DNA of 64,000 bases, from positions 1 to 64,000 of the forward strand of contig CALRJY020000006.1 of NCBI GenBank assembly GCA_943367715.1, read 5' to 3'. The translations under genes were made by a program, and so were the position numbers. This DNA is from JAEYXS01 sp943367715. Lineage in GTDB: Bacteria; Verrucomicrobiota; Verrucomicrobiia; Limisphaerales; JAEYXS01. This document shows positions 19,537 through 28,105 of the stretch, piece after piece. The notes under the pieces are model-generated. The model made no database searches and was not told the origin of the DNA. It saw only the letters and a list, made by a program, of their open reading frames with translations. Numbering within the stretch: position 1 is the stretch's first letter; every line of letters begins with the position of its first letter.

Positions 19537-19877
19537 CCCGGCGGCCACGCCAGTTGCCGACCACCCAAGATATGGCAATGCAAATGTGGCACGCTTTCAC
19601 CGCCATCGCGGCCATTGTTGATCACGAGGCGATACCCATTCTCTGCCAGCCCAGCCTGACGCGCCACTTCGGCGGCCTTTAGCAACAGATGCCCGAGCAG
19701 TTGCTGATCATCTACCTGAGCTTGATTGATACGCTGGAGCGGTTTGCGGGGCACGATGAGGATGTGCGTGGGTGCTTGCGGGCTGATATCGCGGAAGGCC
19801 ACCACGAGGTCATCCTCATAGACGATGTTCGCCGGGATCTCGCGGGCGGCGATCTTCTCGAAAAGCGTCTTGCTCAT
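19533..19877 (-). CDS. HIT family protein (HinT-like nucleotide hydrolase)
   Basis: 114 residues, the usual HinT length. It starts MSKTLFEKIAAREIPANIVYEDD and has the histidine triad 'HLHCHILGG' near the C-terminus, with 'LIVPRKPLQRINQ' in the middle. HinT-type enzymes hydrolyse purine nucleotide phosphoramidates such as aminoacyl-AMP adducts. The 3' end overlaps the end of addA, and the start faces the beta-propeller gene. Family assignment is secure. Confidence 0.93.
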   Translation of the reverse strand: MSKTLFEKIAAREIPANIVYEDDLVVAFRDISPQAPTHILIVPRKPLQRINQAQVDDQQLLGHLLLKAAEVARQAGLAENGYRLVINNGRDGGESVPHLHCHILGGRQLAWPPG

Positions 19878-19957
19878 ACGGGAAATATAAGCCTACCACC
19901 CCGTCAGCGCCAGCGCTTCCGTATTTGCTTTCATTAAAATCTGATTACACTGCGGCC

Positions 19958-21298
19958 ATGATCCAGAGACTCTCCTTGGCCTTGTCGCTTGCCTTGCTGA
20001 CAGCCGTGACCGTGCATGCCGATGACTGGCCCCAATGGCTGGGCCCGCAACGCGACGGCGTGTGGCGGGAAAAAGGCATCGTGGATTCGTTTCCCAAAGA
20101 CGGACCGAAGTATCGCTGGCGCAAGCCGGTCGGTGGCGGTTACTCAGGTCCAGTGGTGGCCAAGGGGCGCGTATATGTGACGGACCGGCAACTGGCTACT
20201 GGCGCAGCCAATCCGAATGATCCCTTCGCCCGCGGCAAGATTCCCGGCACGGAGCGCGTGCTGTGTCTGGACGAAAAAACAGGTGAGACACTGTGGACGC
20301 ATGAGTATCCCTGTGATTACACCGTCAGTTACGCCGCCGGACCGCGCGCAACGCCATCAGTCGATGATGGCCGCGTCTATGCCGTGGGAGCAGAGGGCAA
20401 TCTCGTCTGTCTCGATGCGGTGAAAGGCACGTTGATCTGGCAGAAGGATTACAAGACCGATTACACCGCCAAGACGCAGATCTGGGGCTTCGCTTCGCCA
20501 CCATTGATCGATGGTGACCGCGTCATCTGCATCGTGGGCGGAACCACCGCGTCTGTTGTCGCGTTCGACAAGAAGACCGGCAAGGAACTCTGGCGCGGCG
20601 CACCGGTGAAGGATATGGGCTACGCACCGCCCGTGATCTATACCCTGGCGGGGGTGAGACAGGTCATCGTCTGGACGGGTGATGGCATCAGCGCTTTGAA
20701 ACCGGCTACGGGTGAAGTGCTGTGGAATCATCCTTGGCCTTTGCGCTTCAGCCTGGCCGTGGCGACGCCCCGACAGGTCGGCAAGGATCAATTGTTCTTC
20801 ACCGCGTTTTATAACGGCTCGCTCATGCTCAAGATATCGCCCGAGAACAAGACCCCAGAGATTCTCTGGAACAGCGCCAAAATCAGCGAGACGGATACGG
20901 ACAAACTAAACAGCATCATGCCCACACCCGTGATCACGGCCGACACCATCTACGGCGTGTGCAGCTACGGACAATTGCGCGGACTGAAGCTGAGTACCGG
21001 AGAGCGGCTCTGGGAGACGCGCCAGCCCACGACCAGCGGCAAGAACCTGCGCTGGGGCAATGCCTTCATCATTCCGCAGGGCTCACGCTATTTTCTCTTC
21101 AACGAAGCCGGCGAACTGATCATCGCAAACATGACGCCCGAAGGCTATGCCGAGCTGGACCGCATGAAAGTGCTGGAGCCGACGAACAAGGACGCACGTA
21201 CGCGTAACGTGGTTTGGGTGCATCCGGCGTTCGCGAATGGTCATATGCTGATCCGGAATGATCAGGAGATTGTGTCCGTGGACCTGCGAGCGAAGTAG
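19958..21298 (+). CDS. Exported PQQ-type beta-propeller repeat protein
   Basis: 446 residues with a Sec signal (MIQRLSLALSLALLTAVTVHA). The mature part starts 'DDWPQWLGPQRDGVW', the typical opening of PQQ-like (WD40-like) exported propellers in this phylum, and contains repeated blades such as 'RVLCLDEKTGETLWTHEY', 'NLVCLDAVKGTLIWQKDY' and 'VVAFDKKTGKELWRGAP'. There is no sign of haem or PQQ-ligating dehydrogenase residues, so a scaffold, BamB-like or binding role is as likely as enzymatic activity. ATG at 19958 is selected because it begins the signal peptide. Convergent with the cytochrome gene, 3 nt apart. Confidence 0.82.
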   Translation: MIQRLSLALSLALLTAVTVHADDWPQWLGPQRDGVWREKGIVDSFPKDGPKYRWRKPVGGGYSGPVVAKGRVYVTDRQLATGAANPNDPFARGKIPGTERVLCLDEKTGETLWTHEYPCDYTVSYAAGPRATPSVDDGRVYAVGAEGNLVCLDAVKGTLIWQKDYKTDYTAKTQIWGFASPPLIDGDRVICIVGGTTASVVAFDKKTGKELWRGAPVKDMGYAPPVIYTLAGVRQVIVWTGDGISALKPATGEVLWNHPWPLRFSLAVATPRQVGKDQLFFTAFYNGSLMLKISPENKTPEILWNSAKISETDTDKLNSIMPTPVITADTIYGVCSYGQLRGLKLSTGERLWETRQPTTSGKNLRWGNAFIIPQGSRYFLFNEAGELIIANMTPEGYAELDRMKVLEPTNKDARTRNVVWVHPAFANGHMLIRNDQEIVSVDLRAK

Positions 21299-21301
21299 GG
21301 G

Positions 21302-22099
21302 CTATTTGCCCTTATCAACCGGCTCTGAACGCAAGTGCTGCAGATACGTCACGATCTGCCAGCGCTGTTCGTCCGTCAGGCTCTCCGCGAATGTCGGCAT
21401 CGGAGTTCCAGCGATGCCTTGGGTCACCACGCGATACCAGTCCGGCATCTCCTGGCCTTGACGCAACTGTTCCGCGCGCAGGTTGCCGGGCTTGATGGGA
21501 AACTCCCAGTGATCTTTCAACTGGGCTGCGTTAGGCCCGTTCCCCTCGCCTTTTGGACCGTGGCAAGGGGCACAGGTGACCGCAAATAACTCAGCCCCTT
21601 TCGCCCGCTGCACTTTCAATTTATCTCCATCATCCATCCAGTCCGGTGAAACGGCGCGAGGCACAGGCTTCGCGTAATTCTTGGGATTGTTCCACCGGGG
21701 CGAGAAGAACTTCACGTACTCCACCACGGCGCGACGATCGCGTTCAGGCAGGTGCGAGAAGATGGGCATGGCGGTACCCGTGATGCCATTGCTGACCGTG
21801 CGAAAGAGGTCTTCGGTGGTGGGCAGGGAATCTGTCGGGGTGGTCTTGTATTTGAAGATGCCGGAACGGAAGTCACGCGGACGGATGTCCAAGGTGATGC
21901 CCATCGTGCCTTTACCATCACCGCGTTCGCCGTGACAGACGACACAGTTCTTTTCGAAGACATATTTGCCTTGGGAAAAGAGCGCGAAGTCGGGCAATTC
22001 GACTTTTAACTTCGCCACAGCTTCCGCCACCCCGAGGTCAAACCAAGGAGCAGCGAGACAGATAAAGATGTATTTAAAATACCGCTTCAATGACTTCAC
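21302..22099 (-). CDS. Di-haem cytochrome c
   Basis: 265 residues from a GTG at 22099, preceded on the minus strand by an AAGGA about 10 nt upstream; the reading open to 22246 would run into the dus gene start. An N-terminal hydrophobic stretch (YFKYIFICLAAPWF) serves as signal or anchor. Two class I haem sites are present: 'CVVCHGERGDGKG' and 'CAPCHGPKGEGNG', each followed by a Met-containing segment ('TGTAMPIFSHL', 'AGTPMPTFAESL'). It is a periplasmic electron carrier, possibly serving the PSD1-type redox proteins or a respiratory branch. No oxidase genes are adjacent. Confidence 0.88.
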   Translation of the reverse strand: MKSLKRYFKYIFICLAAPWFDLGVAEAVAKLKVELPDFALFSQGKYVFEKNCVVCHGERGDGKGTMGITLDIRPRDFRSGIFKYKTTPTDSLPTTEDLFRTVSNGITGTAMPIFSHLPERDRRAVVEYVKFFSPRWNNPKNYAKPVPRAVSPDWMDDGDKLKVQRAKGAELFAVTCAPCHGPKGEGNGPNAAQLKDHWEFPIKPGNLRAEQLRQGQEMPDWYRVVTQGIAGTPMPTFAESLTDEQRWQIVTYLQHLRSEPVDKGK

Positions 22100-22229
22100 C
22101 CTAAACCATCCTTCGGAAAATACCTCACCAAAATTGCCTGAAGTTGACGGCTGGTTGCGGTGGCGGGTCGGGCCAAGGCGATTTTCCGCTTTACCCAAGA
22201 CGAAGATTTCATGGCATAGTGGGGTGGCC

Positions 22230-23342
22230 ATGTTTGCGCTAGGCACATTGTCGTTGAAGTCGAATCTCTTTCTGTCGCCGCTGGCGGGTTATACGAACCT
22301 GCCCTTCCGGTTGACGGTCAGGGAGGTCGGCGGCATTGATCTGGCCACGACCGATCTCGTCAACGCGCGCTCTCTGCTGGAGAAGAACGCCAAGGCGTTC
22401 AAGCTTATCGAGACTTGTCCGGAAGATAAACCCTTGGCGGTGCAGCTTTTCGGCAGTGTGCCGGAGGAGATGCGCGATGCGACGATCTATCTGGAATCCA
22501 TCGGCGTTGCCTCCGTGGATATCAACATGGGTTGCCCGGTGAAGAAGGTCACGCGCGTGGGCGGTGGCTCCGCGATGATGACGGAGCTGGATAAGACGGC
22601 CGCGCTGGTGAAGGGCATGGTGGATGCCGTGAAAATTCCCATCACGGCCAAGATGCGCCTCGGCTGGGATGACGATAATATCACGGCACCTGATCTGGCT
22701 CGCGCTCTGGAAGATGTGGGTGTGGCGGCGATCTTTGTACATGGGCGCACGCGCGAACAGGGCTTCAGCGGCACGGTGAATCTCGCGGGCATCCGCAAGG
22801 TGGTGCAGGCCGTGCAGCGCATCCCGGTCATCGGCAATGGCGACGTAACCACGCCACAAGCAGCGAAGATGATGTTGGATGAGACGGGCTGCGCGGGTGT
22901 CAGTGTGGGTCGTGGCGCGTTCTACAATCCTTGGATCTTTGCCCACACACGGCATTACATCGATACCGGTGTATTGCTGCCGGAGCCGACGTTTGATGAG
23001 CGCGTGAACGTGATGTCACGGCATCTGGACCGCATGATCGAGGTCTTTGGTGAAGAGCATGGCTGCCGGATGTTCCGCAAGGTGGCCCCGTGGTACAGCA
23101 AGCGCTTCGGGCCGGTGCATGTGTTCAACAAGCGCGTCGTGTTGCTTTCTTCCCGTGCGCAATATTACGAGATCATCGAGGAGTATCGTAAATGGCGGCA
23201 GCAGTTCCTGGAAGATAACGGCGAACTCAAGGCGCAGTATCAGCCGCCGCCGATGATCGCGTCCTTCATGCAGGAAAGCGAACCGGGCGTAGCACAACGG
23301 CAGGCGATTCCAGTGCCCAAGGGGCCGGTGGAAGTGTGGTGA
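22230..23342 (+). CDS. dus: tRNA-dihydrouridine synthase
   Basis: 370 residues from the ATG at 22230 (MFALGTLSLKSN), where the FMN-barrel family start 'LSPLAGYTNLPFR' follows at once. Landmarks are 'INMGCPVKKVTRVGGGSAM' (with the catalytic Cys), 'AKMRLGWDD', 'IFVHGRTREQGFSGT', 'IPVIGNGDV' and 'VGRGAFYNPWIF'. The enzyme reduces specific uridines of tRNA to dihydrouridine with FMN and NADPH. Overall it is closest to the DusB type. The gene is divergent from the cytochrome c gene with about 130 nt between starts. Confidence 0.93.
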   Translation: MFALGTLSLKSNLFLSPLAGYTNLPFRLTVREVGGIDLATTDLVNARSLLEKNAKAFKLIETCPEDKPLAVQLFGSVPEEMRDATIYLESIGVASVDINMGCPVKKVTRVGGGSAMMTELDKTAALVKGMVDAVKIPITAKMRLGWDDDNITAPDLARALEDVGVAAIFVHGRTREQGFSGTVNLAGIRKVVQAVQRIPVIGNGDVTTPQAAKMMLDETGCAGVSVGRGAFYNPWIFAHTRHYIDTGVLLPEPTFDERVNVMSRHLDRMIEVFGEEHGCRMFRKVAPWYSKRFGPVHVFNKRVVLLSSRAQYYEIIEEYRKWRQQFLEDNGELKAQYQPPPMIASFMQESEPGVAQRQAIPVPKGPVEVW

Positions 23343-23345
23343 GCC

Positions 23346-24611
23346 TTACGCAAACTTCGGGAACAGATCTTCCGTCGGCCATTCAGTGACTTTGCCGGTG
23401 GCTTTGTGCAGGGCGCCGTCAATCTCGCCATCTGGCAGCTTGGAATCTTTGGAGCGTTGATTGAAGAGCACGGCCCAGTCCAAACCATCCCAGCGGCGCA
23501 CGAGTAAGGTGCTGGTGCCGGGCAGGCTGCCGCTGTGCCACGTATTCGATTTGCCTTCGCGACCGACCGGGCGCACTTGCCAGCCGAGTCCGTAATAGGA
23601 GTCCTTCAGTTTTCCTTCAGGCGTATGAGCAACAGGAGCCGCAGGCGGAGAGAACATCTCGCGGATGCTGTCCGCATTGAGCAAAGGACATTTCGCAGTG
23701 TTGTCGAAAGCGGCGGCGAAGCGGACGAGGTCCACGGCGGAAGCGATCCACGCGCCGTGGGCATCCATGGCTTCCAGATAGAATCCGCCATAAGGCCACG
23801 GCACGCGCTCTTTCACGGCGGGAAAGACGGAATCCGCGGTCGCTTTGTCCCCCATGTAATACTTCACTTCCCCCTTCGCCTGCTGGTCAGCCATGGACTT
23901 GCCGATCTGCATGCGTTTGATGCCGACGGGAGCCAGCACGGCTTCCTTCATATACGTTTCATAATCCTGTTTCGTGAGCTTCTCGATGATGCGGCCGAGG
24001 ATGCAGTAGCCGAAGTTCGAGTAGGCATAACGCTCGCCCGGTGCTGAATCGAGTTTGCGGGCGAGCATGTAACGGATGATGTGTTCCGGTTTGGCGGGTG
24101 CTTCCACGCTGAGGCTCGTAGCGATCGTGCCCGGACGGAACATGGGATCAAACGCGATATCGCGATCCCAGCCACCGGTGTGATGCAGCAGGTGTCGGAC
24201 GGTGATCTCTTCCCAGCGCGGATCGAGCGGTTTCTCCGGCAGCTTCAACAACTCCAGGACTTTGTCATCCAGTTTCAGTTTTCCCTGTTCCACCAGTATT
24301 AGGATGCCCACGGCCGTAAAGGGCTTGGAGATGCTGGCGATGCGGAAGAGCGAGTCCGCTTGCACGGGCAGATTCTTTTCGCGATCGGCCAGACCGTAGC
24401 CGCGCGCGTAGATGAGCTTGCGATCCTTCACGATGGCCAATGAGCCGCCGGGAACGCTGCGGGCTTTCATGAAGGCTTCCATCTCGTCATCGAAAGAGCT
24501 CAGCGGATGCTTTCCCTCCGCAGCTTGCGTGAGGAAAGCGGGACCGGTGCTGGCCGCAAGACCGGCCAAGGCGACACCTTGGATGAATGTACGACGAGAC
24601 GGGGTTTTCAC
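23346..24611 (-). CDS. Serine hydrolase, class C beta-lactamase family
   Basis: 421 residues with a Tat-like signal (SRRTFIQGVALAGLAAS). Catalytic motifs of the beta-lactamase/transpeptidase-like fold are present: SxxK as 'SISK' (about residue 93), YxN as 'YSN' ('YAYSNFGY'), and 'HSGSLPG' near the end. Such proteins are D-aminopeptidases, esterases or penicillin-binding-like enzymes; resistance is not implied. It is convergent with dus (3 nt apart) and has only the repeat region upstream. Confidence 0.88.
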   Translation of the reverse strand: MKTPSRRTFIQGVALAGLAASTGPAFLTQAAEGKHPLSSFDDEMEAFMKARSVPGGSLAIVKDRKLIYARGYGLADREKNLPVQADSLFRIASISKPFTAVGILILVEQGKLKLDDKVLELLKLPEKPLDPRWEEITVRHLLHHTGGWDRDIAFDPMFRPGTIATSLSVEAPAKPEHIIRYMLARKLDSAPGERYAYSNFGYCILGRIIEKLTKQDYETYMKEAVLAPVGIKRMQIGKSMADQQAKGEVKYYMGDKATADSVFPAVKERVPWPYGGFYLEAMDAHGAWIASAVDLVRFAAAFDNTAKCPLLNADSIREMFSPPAAPVAHTPEGKLKDSYYGLGWQVRPVGREGKSNTWHSGSLPGTSTLLVRRWDGLDWAVLFNQRSKDSKLPDGEIDGALHKATGKVTEWPTEDLFPKFA

Positions 24612-24719
24612 GGGAGCGAGAATAATTCAGAGAACCGGCGGGCGAACACTAAAATTTTCTGCCTATATTGGTGCCGGCGCACGTCCAAAAAAACATGCTT
24701 CCCACATAGCAGAGCTTTT

Positions 24720-24893
24720 AGAAGCAAGTCCCGGTAGGGACGGAAGAAGCGGGTGCTGATTTCAGCGATTGATGGGTAGTGTAGAGGGATAACGGAATTT
24801 CTTTCGCCCCTGGCGGGGCTTGTGGGTTGGGGAGCGATTTACCCACCATTAAAATGGCGGGCTATTTTCGGGAAGTCCCTGGCGGGACTACGA
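24720..24893 (+). repeat. Dispersed hairpin repeat R1, copy 1 (fills the 24612-25054 gap)
   Basis: About 175 nt made of consecutive hairpins: GTCCCGGTAGGGAC, a CCCCTGGCGGGG hairpin, CCCACCATTAAAATGGCGGG at about 24842-24861, and AGTCCCTGGCGGGACT at about 24875-24890. A diverged copy lies on the other strand at 29210-29395 and a partial copy at 29404-29450. The two full copies share the order of hairpins and the spacer TGATTTCAGCG. The remaining part of this gap shows nothing recognisable. Confidence 0.75.
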
Positions 24894-25054
24894 TGCAAGG
24901 GGATGCCGTGGGCTTGTTCAGCAGGGCGATCTCGCCGGGGGCAGAGACTGGCGCTCTGTTTCTGGTGGTTTCTGCGTTCTGGGAGCCAACGGGTTTTCGT
25001 AGCTTGCTGTGGGCGAGCCCCGACCTCCCGGCACGGGGTGAAGCGCCTCACGGG

Positions 25055-25528
25055 TTATTTGATTTCGGAGCCTTGTTGTTTCTCCAAGATTTTATCGATG
25101 GTCTTATCCAGGAGGTCGCGGTAGGTCTGCACGTCGAGGCAGCGGGTGTCGGGGGTGCCTTTGACTTCGTAGAGCCAGCCGGTGGCGAAGGAGTCTTTGT
25201 GGATGAGATTGATCTTTTCTTTCAGAACGGGGTTTACACCGAGGAATTCGCCGTCGGCGATGCAGTAAAGATCGGAGATGGCTTTGAAGCCTTCCACCCA
25301 GCCGACGATCTGGCCGGGTTTCACGATGCCGCCGGGTTGGATCTCCCAGCCGTGATCGACCATCTCGCCGAGCATGCGGGTGGCGAATTTGGTGAGGCCC
25401 ACACGCCAGATGCCTTCGCGATCGGTCTTGGCGATCCAGCAGTGGGAGGGGCTGTAGAGATAGTCCACGGGCATGTGCGTCACGAAGTGTGAGCGTTTGT
25501 AGTAGAGCTTGCCGGTGTCCTGATTCAT
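25055..25528 (-). CDS. Glycine cleavage H-protein-like lipoyl domain protein
   Basis: 157 residues from the ATG at 25528 (MNQDTGKLYYK). It has the H-protein pattern 'YSPSHCWIAKTDREGIWRVGLTKFATRMLGE' and a lipoyl site 'GFKAISDLYCIADGEFLGVN', where the Lys is the expected lipoylation residue. Canonical GcvH is about 125-130 residues; this one is longer at both ends, and no gcvT or gcvP is nearby. It could be a GcvH paralogue used for lipoate relay or another complex. It lies directly downstream of the cassette-like cluster, but its length and conserved domain suggest it is an ordinary chromosomal gene. Confidence 0.8.
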   Translation of the reverse strand: MNQDTGKLYYKRSHFVTHMPVDYLYSPSHCWIAKTDREGIWRVGLTKFATRMLGEMVDHGWEIQPGGIVKPGQIVGWVEGFKAISDLYCIADGEFLGVNPVLKEKINLIHKDSFATGWLYEVKGTPDTRCLDVQTYRDLLDKTIDKILEKQQGSEIK

Positions 25529-25664
25529 GCGTCGGGCAAAGGATGGGAAGGATGGGGCGCTTGGCAAGCTTGAGTTGCGGGGAAGGTGCCCGCGAAAGAT
25601 GCTAAAAGGGGGAAAAAGGGGGGAGGCCAGCTGGCGCGATAGGTCTGTGCGTGGTTAGGCTACG
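25529..25664 (-). repeat. attC-like left half after cassette gene b
   Basis: On the minus strand, just past the stop codon, is GCCTAACCACGCACAGACC followed by TATCGCGCC. The same kind of text follows the next gene upstream (GCCTAACCACGTGCGG ... TATCGTGCC). The GCCTAAC heptamer fits the attC RYYYAAC consensus. The remainder up to the GcvH-like gene is C-rich and shows no clear right half. Confidence 0.35.
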
Positions 25665-26057
25665 TCATCGTAGTCCAAACTTCTCTTTGACCAAACCAAT
25701 CTCGACACGATTGGTGCTTTGCAACGGCCAAGTGCGCCGGTAACTCGGAATGTCACCGGGGTCAGAACACCATGCCACAAATCGTCCCTGCTCATCGAAC
25801 ACATAAGCCGGTGGAGCAGATGGAACTGCTGCGGACCATGAACTGGGCAACTGTCCAGTGAACTCGTAATAGGCCTGACCATTGCGCTGAACCATCTGGA
25901 TGCGCCGAGGATTGCCAAAACGGTCAACGAACTCACGCACGGTCGAAATGCCTTGCGGCGAAATGCTGCGCGCATGGTGAACCTCCGACCCGATCCAATA
26001 CACAGCAAGTGCACCTAGGAGGGCTACTGTCGCAAGAATCTCGCGGCGAGAGTTCAT
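25665..26057 (-). CDS. Small membrane-anchored protein, unknown (cassette-like gene b)
   Basis: 130 residues. An N-terminal hydrophobic helix (EILATVALLGALAVYWIG) anchors a soluble domain containing 'VREFVDRFGNPRRIQMVQRNGQAYYEF' and 'PAYVFDEQGRFVAWCSDPGD'. I know no family. It is one of a run of short minus-strand genes separated by similar repeats, and is the last in the run before the GcvH-like gene. Confidence 0.6.
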   Translation of the reverse strand: MNSRREILATVALLGALAVYWIGSEVHHARSISPQGISTVREFVDRFGNPRRIQMVQRNGQAYYEFTGQLPSSWSAAVPSAPPAYVFDEQGRFVAWCSDPGDIPSYRRTWPLQSTNRVEIGLVKEKFGLR

Positions 26058-26199
26058 AGAGTGCGAAGCAAGCTAACACTCCAAGCGTCCGCCTTCGCTA
26101 AAGCTTCGGCGCGACACGTCCGCTTTGGCTCCGCGCTTTCACTCGCCCAGGCTTCTGCGGACGAGACGGCACGATAAATCCGCACGTGGTTAGGCCATA
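26058..26199 (-). repeat. attC-like site between genes b and c
   Basis: Read on the minus strand the segment begins GCCTAACCACGTGCGG straight after the stop of gene c and ends with GAGTGTTAGCTTGC before the start of gene b. The ends are roughly inverted (GCCTAACCAC against GCTAACACTC). The middle contains TCGCGCCGAAGCTTTAGC then GAAGGCGGACG, closely matching text in the site at 27511-27615. Length about 110-140 nt is in the attC range. Confidence 0.4.
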
Positions 26200-26595
26200 T
26201 CATTTCTGTGCCCATAGTCGCTGAATCTGCGGTCGCTGACCGTCGGGAATCTCGACTCGCCCATCGGCATGCAACTCCACTCGCAAGTGATTCCATTCGG
26301 CAGCCGACAAGGGGTAAGTGCGCTCCATCTTTGTCAGAAGAACGTGTGCGGCGACGTAGCGTGACTCGTCGTTCAAGGCCTCGACAAGAAATGGACGGCA
26401 TGATGCACCTGCCGCCAGAACTCTCTGCTCCGACTCGCCCAACGTCCGAACGCGTAATCCCAAATAGTTGCCGTCCCAGGTGACATGCTCGTTGCGAATC
26501 TGCGCCACCATCGCCCGATAATCGGAAGTGCGAGCAGCACAACCGAGCAATCCTGCGGCCAGAAGAACAATTGTGATGAACGACAAGGGGCGCAT
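26200..26595 (-). CDS. Small lipoprotein, unknown (cassette-like gene c)
   Basis: 131 residues with a lipoprotein signal: 'LSFITIVLLAAGLLGC', lipobox LLGC. The mature part includes 'ALNDESRYVAAHVLLTKMERTYPLSAAEWNHLRVELHADG', reminiscent of HEAT-like repeat proteins but too short to assign. It starts 27 nt after the end of gene d. Confidence 0.6.
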   Translation of the reverse strand: MRPLSFITIVLLAAGLLGCAARTSDYRAMVAQIRNEHVTWDGNYLGLRVRTLGESEQRVLAAGASCRPFLVEALNDESRYVAAHVLLTKMERTYPLSAAEWNHLRVELHADGRVEIPDGQRPQIQRLWAQK

Positions 26596-26622
26596 GATTA
26601 GCCGAACAATTGCAGTTTCTTG
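26596..26622 (-). repeat. Very short attC-like junction between genes c and d
   Basis: The minus strand reads GGCTAACAAGAAACTGCA, TTGTTCGGCTAAT, then the ATG of gene c. The stop codon TAA of gene d is inside the GGCTAAC heptamer, a typical cassette arrangement, but the site is far shorter than a normal attC and may be a deletion remnant. Confidence 0.3.
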
Positions 26623-27075
26623 TTAGCCGGTGCGGCGGAATTCCTCGACCCGGGACTTCCACATTTCCGGGGTATCGTGATTCGAGGCTCCGTTGGGAAT
26701 GACTATTTCGGGGTAAAACATTTGCAGGTTCACGAGCGCATTCCCGCATACGGTAGGATCTCCGGAAGTCAGCATATCGAATAACTGATCTTTCGGCGGG
26801 GGTACATCTACCCCTCGGCGCATGAGTTCCACCAAAGCGAACTGGGAATCAGGATGCGTTGGGTTCCGCGTGATTTCAGACAACTGCTCGTCGGAGAGGG
26901 GTTGAAGGCGGGCGTAGATGCGATTTATGCGCGACTTGGCGCGAAGATATACGAGCATTATATAGAGCGCGAAAGCGATGATCACGGCGAGAAGGCAGAG
27001 GGCCAGGCCAGCTATGATTCCACCCCAGCCTTGGAAGATCGATCCCATCAGGGCGTGTGTATTGCCTGAGTGCAT
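26623..27075 (-). CDS. Small membrane protein, unknown (cassette-like gene d)
   Basis: 150 residues from the ATG at 27075; a TTG at 27099 would add eight residues. A strong membrane helix (GIIAGLALCLLAVIIAFALYIMLVYL) is followed by a cytosolic part with 'PLSDEQLSEITRNPTHPDSQFALVELMRRG', again helical-repeat-like. No family is recognised. Confidence 0.6.
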   Translation of the reverse strand: MHSGNTHALMGSIFQGWGGIIAGLALCLLAVIIAFALYIMLVYLRAKSRINRIYARLQPLSDEQLSEITRNPTHPDSQFALVELMRRGVDVPPPKDQLFDMLTSGDPTVCGNALVNLQMFYPEIVIPNGASNHDTPEMWKSRVEEFRRTG

Positions 27076-27099
27076 GCTTTGGTGGAGTTTAAAGTTCAA

Positions 27100-27167
27100 T
27101 TTTTAGGGCGACAAGGCGGTGCATAGTCAGGTTTGTTTCGTGCCTTCATGTGGGGCGGGCAGCAATT
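27100..27167 (-). repeat. Shared spacer text between genes d and e
   Basis: The minus strand carries TATGCACCGCCTTGTCGC at about 27108-27125, which recurs as CATGCACCGCCTTGTCGC at 27595-27612 after gene f. The shared block is evidence that these spacers are related elements, not random intergenic DNA. Confidence 0.4.
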
Positions 27168-27506
27168 TCATCTCTCTGAGGGATGTTGACGGCAATCACA
27201 ATGGTCGTTGATGGATCTGAGTGTCCGACCACAAAACAAACAATGATAGATGCCACGCCGGAAGTGATACCAGCTCACCAAAGAAAGCGAGAGCGCGGAC
27301 AGACCCATACCACCGAATACGAATGAGATCATGATGGCGTTGAAGCCGGTATGGACAATCTCCCACCAACGAGTTTCAGGAACGACAAAATGGACAATCA
27401 GCCATCCCAACGTCACCAGCATCCCAATAAATCCGATGAAAAAGGCGGTGAGCCCAATGCGAGTTTCCCGACGCATGGCTCGGGAATCTGGCGGAAGATC
27501 GTTCAT
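27168..27506 (-). CDS. Two-helix membrane protein with C-terminal zinc-ribbon-like motif (cassette-like gene e)
   Basis: 112 residues. Two membrane segments are evident (IGLTAFFIGFIGMLVTLGWLIVHFVV and AIMISFVFGGMGLSALSLSLV). The C-terminus has 'YHCLFCGRTLRSINDHCDCRQ', a CxxC...CxC pattern suggesting a small zinc ribbon. No family is recognised. Confidence 0.6.
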   Translation of the reverse strand: MNDLPPDSRAMRRETRIGLTAFFIGFIGMLVTLGWLIVHFVVPETRWWEIVHTGFNAIMISFVFGGMGLSALSLSLVSWYHFRRGIYHCLFCGRTLRSINDHCDCRQHPSER

Positions 27507-27510
27507 GCGC

Positions 27511-27615
27511 CTTGTTATGCCTAAAGTATAAAGCGCAGTGGTCCGGTTAGTAAAGGTATGGGATTGTAATCATCCGCCTTCGCTCAGAGCTACGGCGCGA
27601 CAAGGCGGTGCATGG
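27511..27615 (-). repeat. attC-like site between genes e and f
   Basis: The 105-nt spacer reads on the minus strand: CACCGCCTTGTCGCGCC, GTAGCTCTGAGCGAAGGCGG, then TTACAATC, CCTTTAC, CGGACC, CGCTTTATACTTTAGGC. The second half aligns with the right half of the site at 28106-28201 (TTACAATC, CCTTTACCGG, CGCTTAGCTTTATTCG). GTTATGC occurs at the end nearest gene e. Confidence 0.45.
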
Positions 27616-28092
27616 TCATATCCACTCCACTGCTGAACCGTCTGGGCGAATCTCCAAGCGGACTGGTGCTCCGGTCTCAGAGTGCGGCAATCGCGTTGAA
27701 AGGCGGAGGGGAAATGTGCATGAGTCGGCAAAATCTACAGTCGGCATGCGTTTTTCGGGTGGCAACCAGCTCTGATCGTGAGCAACCCATCGCTTGGTCT
27801 GGTAGTCCTGACGGCAACGAATCCATTCCGCCCCATCGTGATAATCGAAGCACTCAGGTGCGCCGCTCGGCAACGAGATGATGGCGGGAAACGCGCGACC
27901 ATCAGCCAAGTGAACATCGCCAGCAGTGTGGATGGTGTCTGAGGTAATCACACTCTGCTCATCTTCTGGTTTAAGCGTCGTCTCATCCTGCCCCTCCTCA
28001 TCTTCTTCATCCCATGCGCATACCCAATTCGGGTGCTCACGCAAGACTTCGGGTGGCGGCCAATCTCCGGTGTAACGTAATGGTTTTGGCAT
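27616..28092 (-). CDS. Unknown protein (cassette-like gene f)
   Basis: 158 residues from the ATG at 28092 (MPKPLRYTGDWPPPEVL). Upstream in the same frame the attC-like DNA would read as 'NKSLQRTRPSRCNYNRPP', a translation artefact of such sites, so the long reading from 28344 is not used. The protein has 'NWVCAWDEEDEEGQ', 'VHLADGRAFPAIISLPSG' and 'VRLEIRPDGSAVEWI'. No family is recognised. Confidence 0.6.
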   Translation of the reverse strand: MPKPLRYTGDWPPPEVLREHPNWVCAWDEEDEEGQDETTLKPEDEQSVITSDTIHTAGDVHLADGRAFPAIISLPSGAPECFDYHDGAEWIRCRQDYQTKRWVAHDQSWLPPEKRMPTVDFADSCTFPLRLSTRLPHSETGAPVRLEIRPDGSAVEWI

Positions 28093-28105
28093 GGCGTGCG
28101 ATGTG

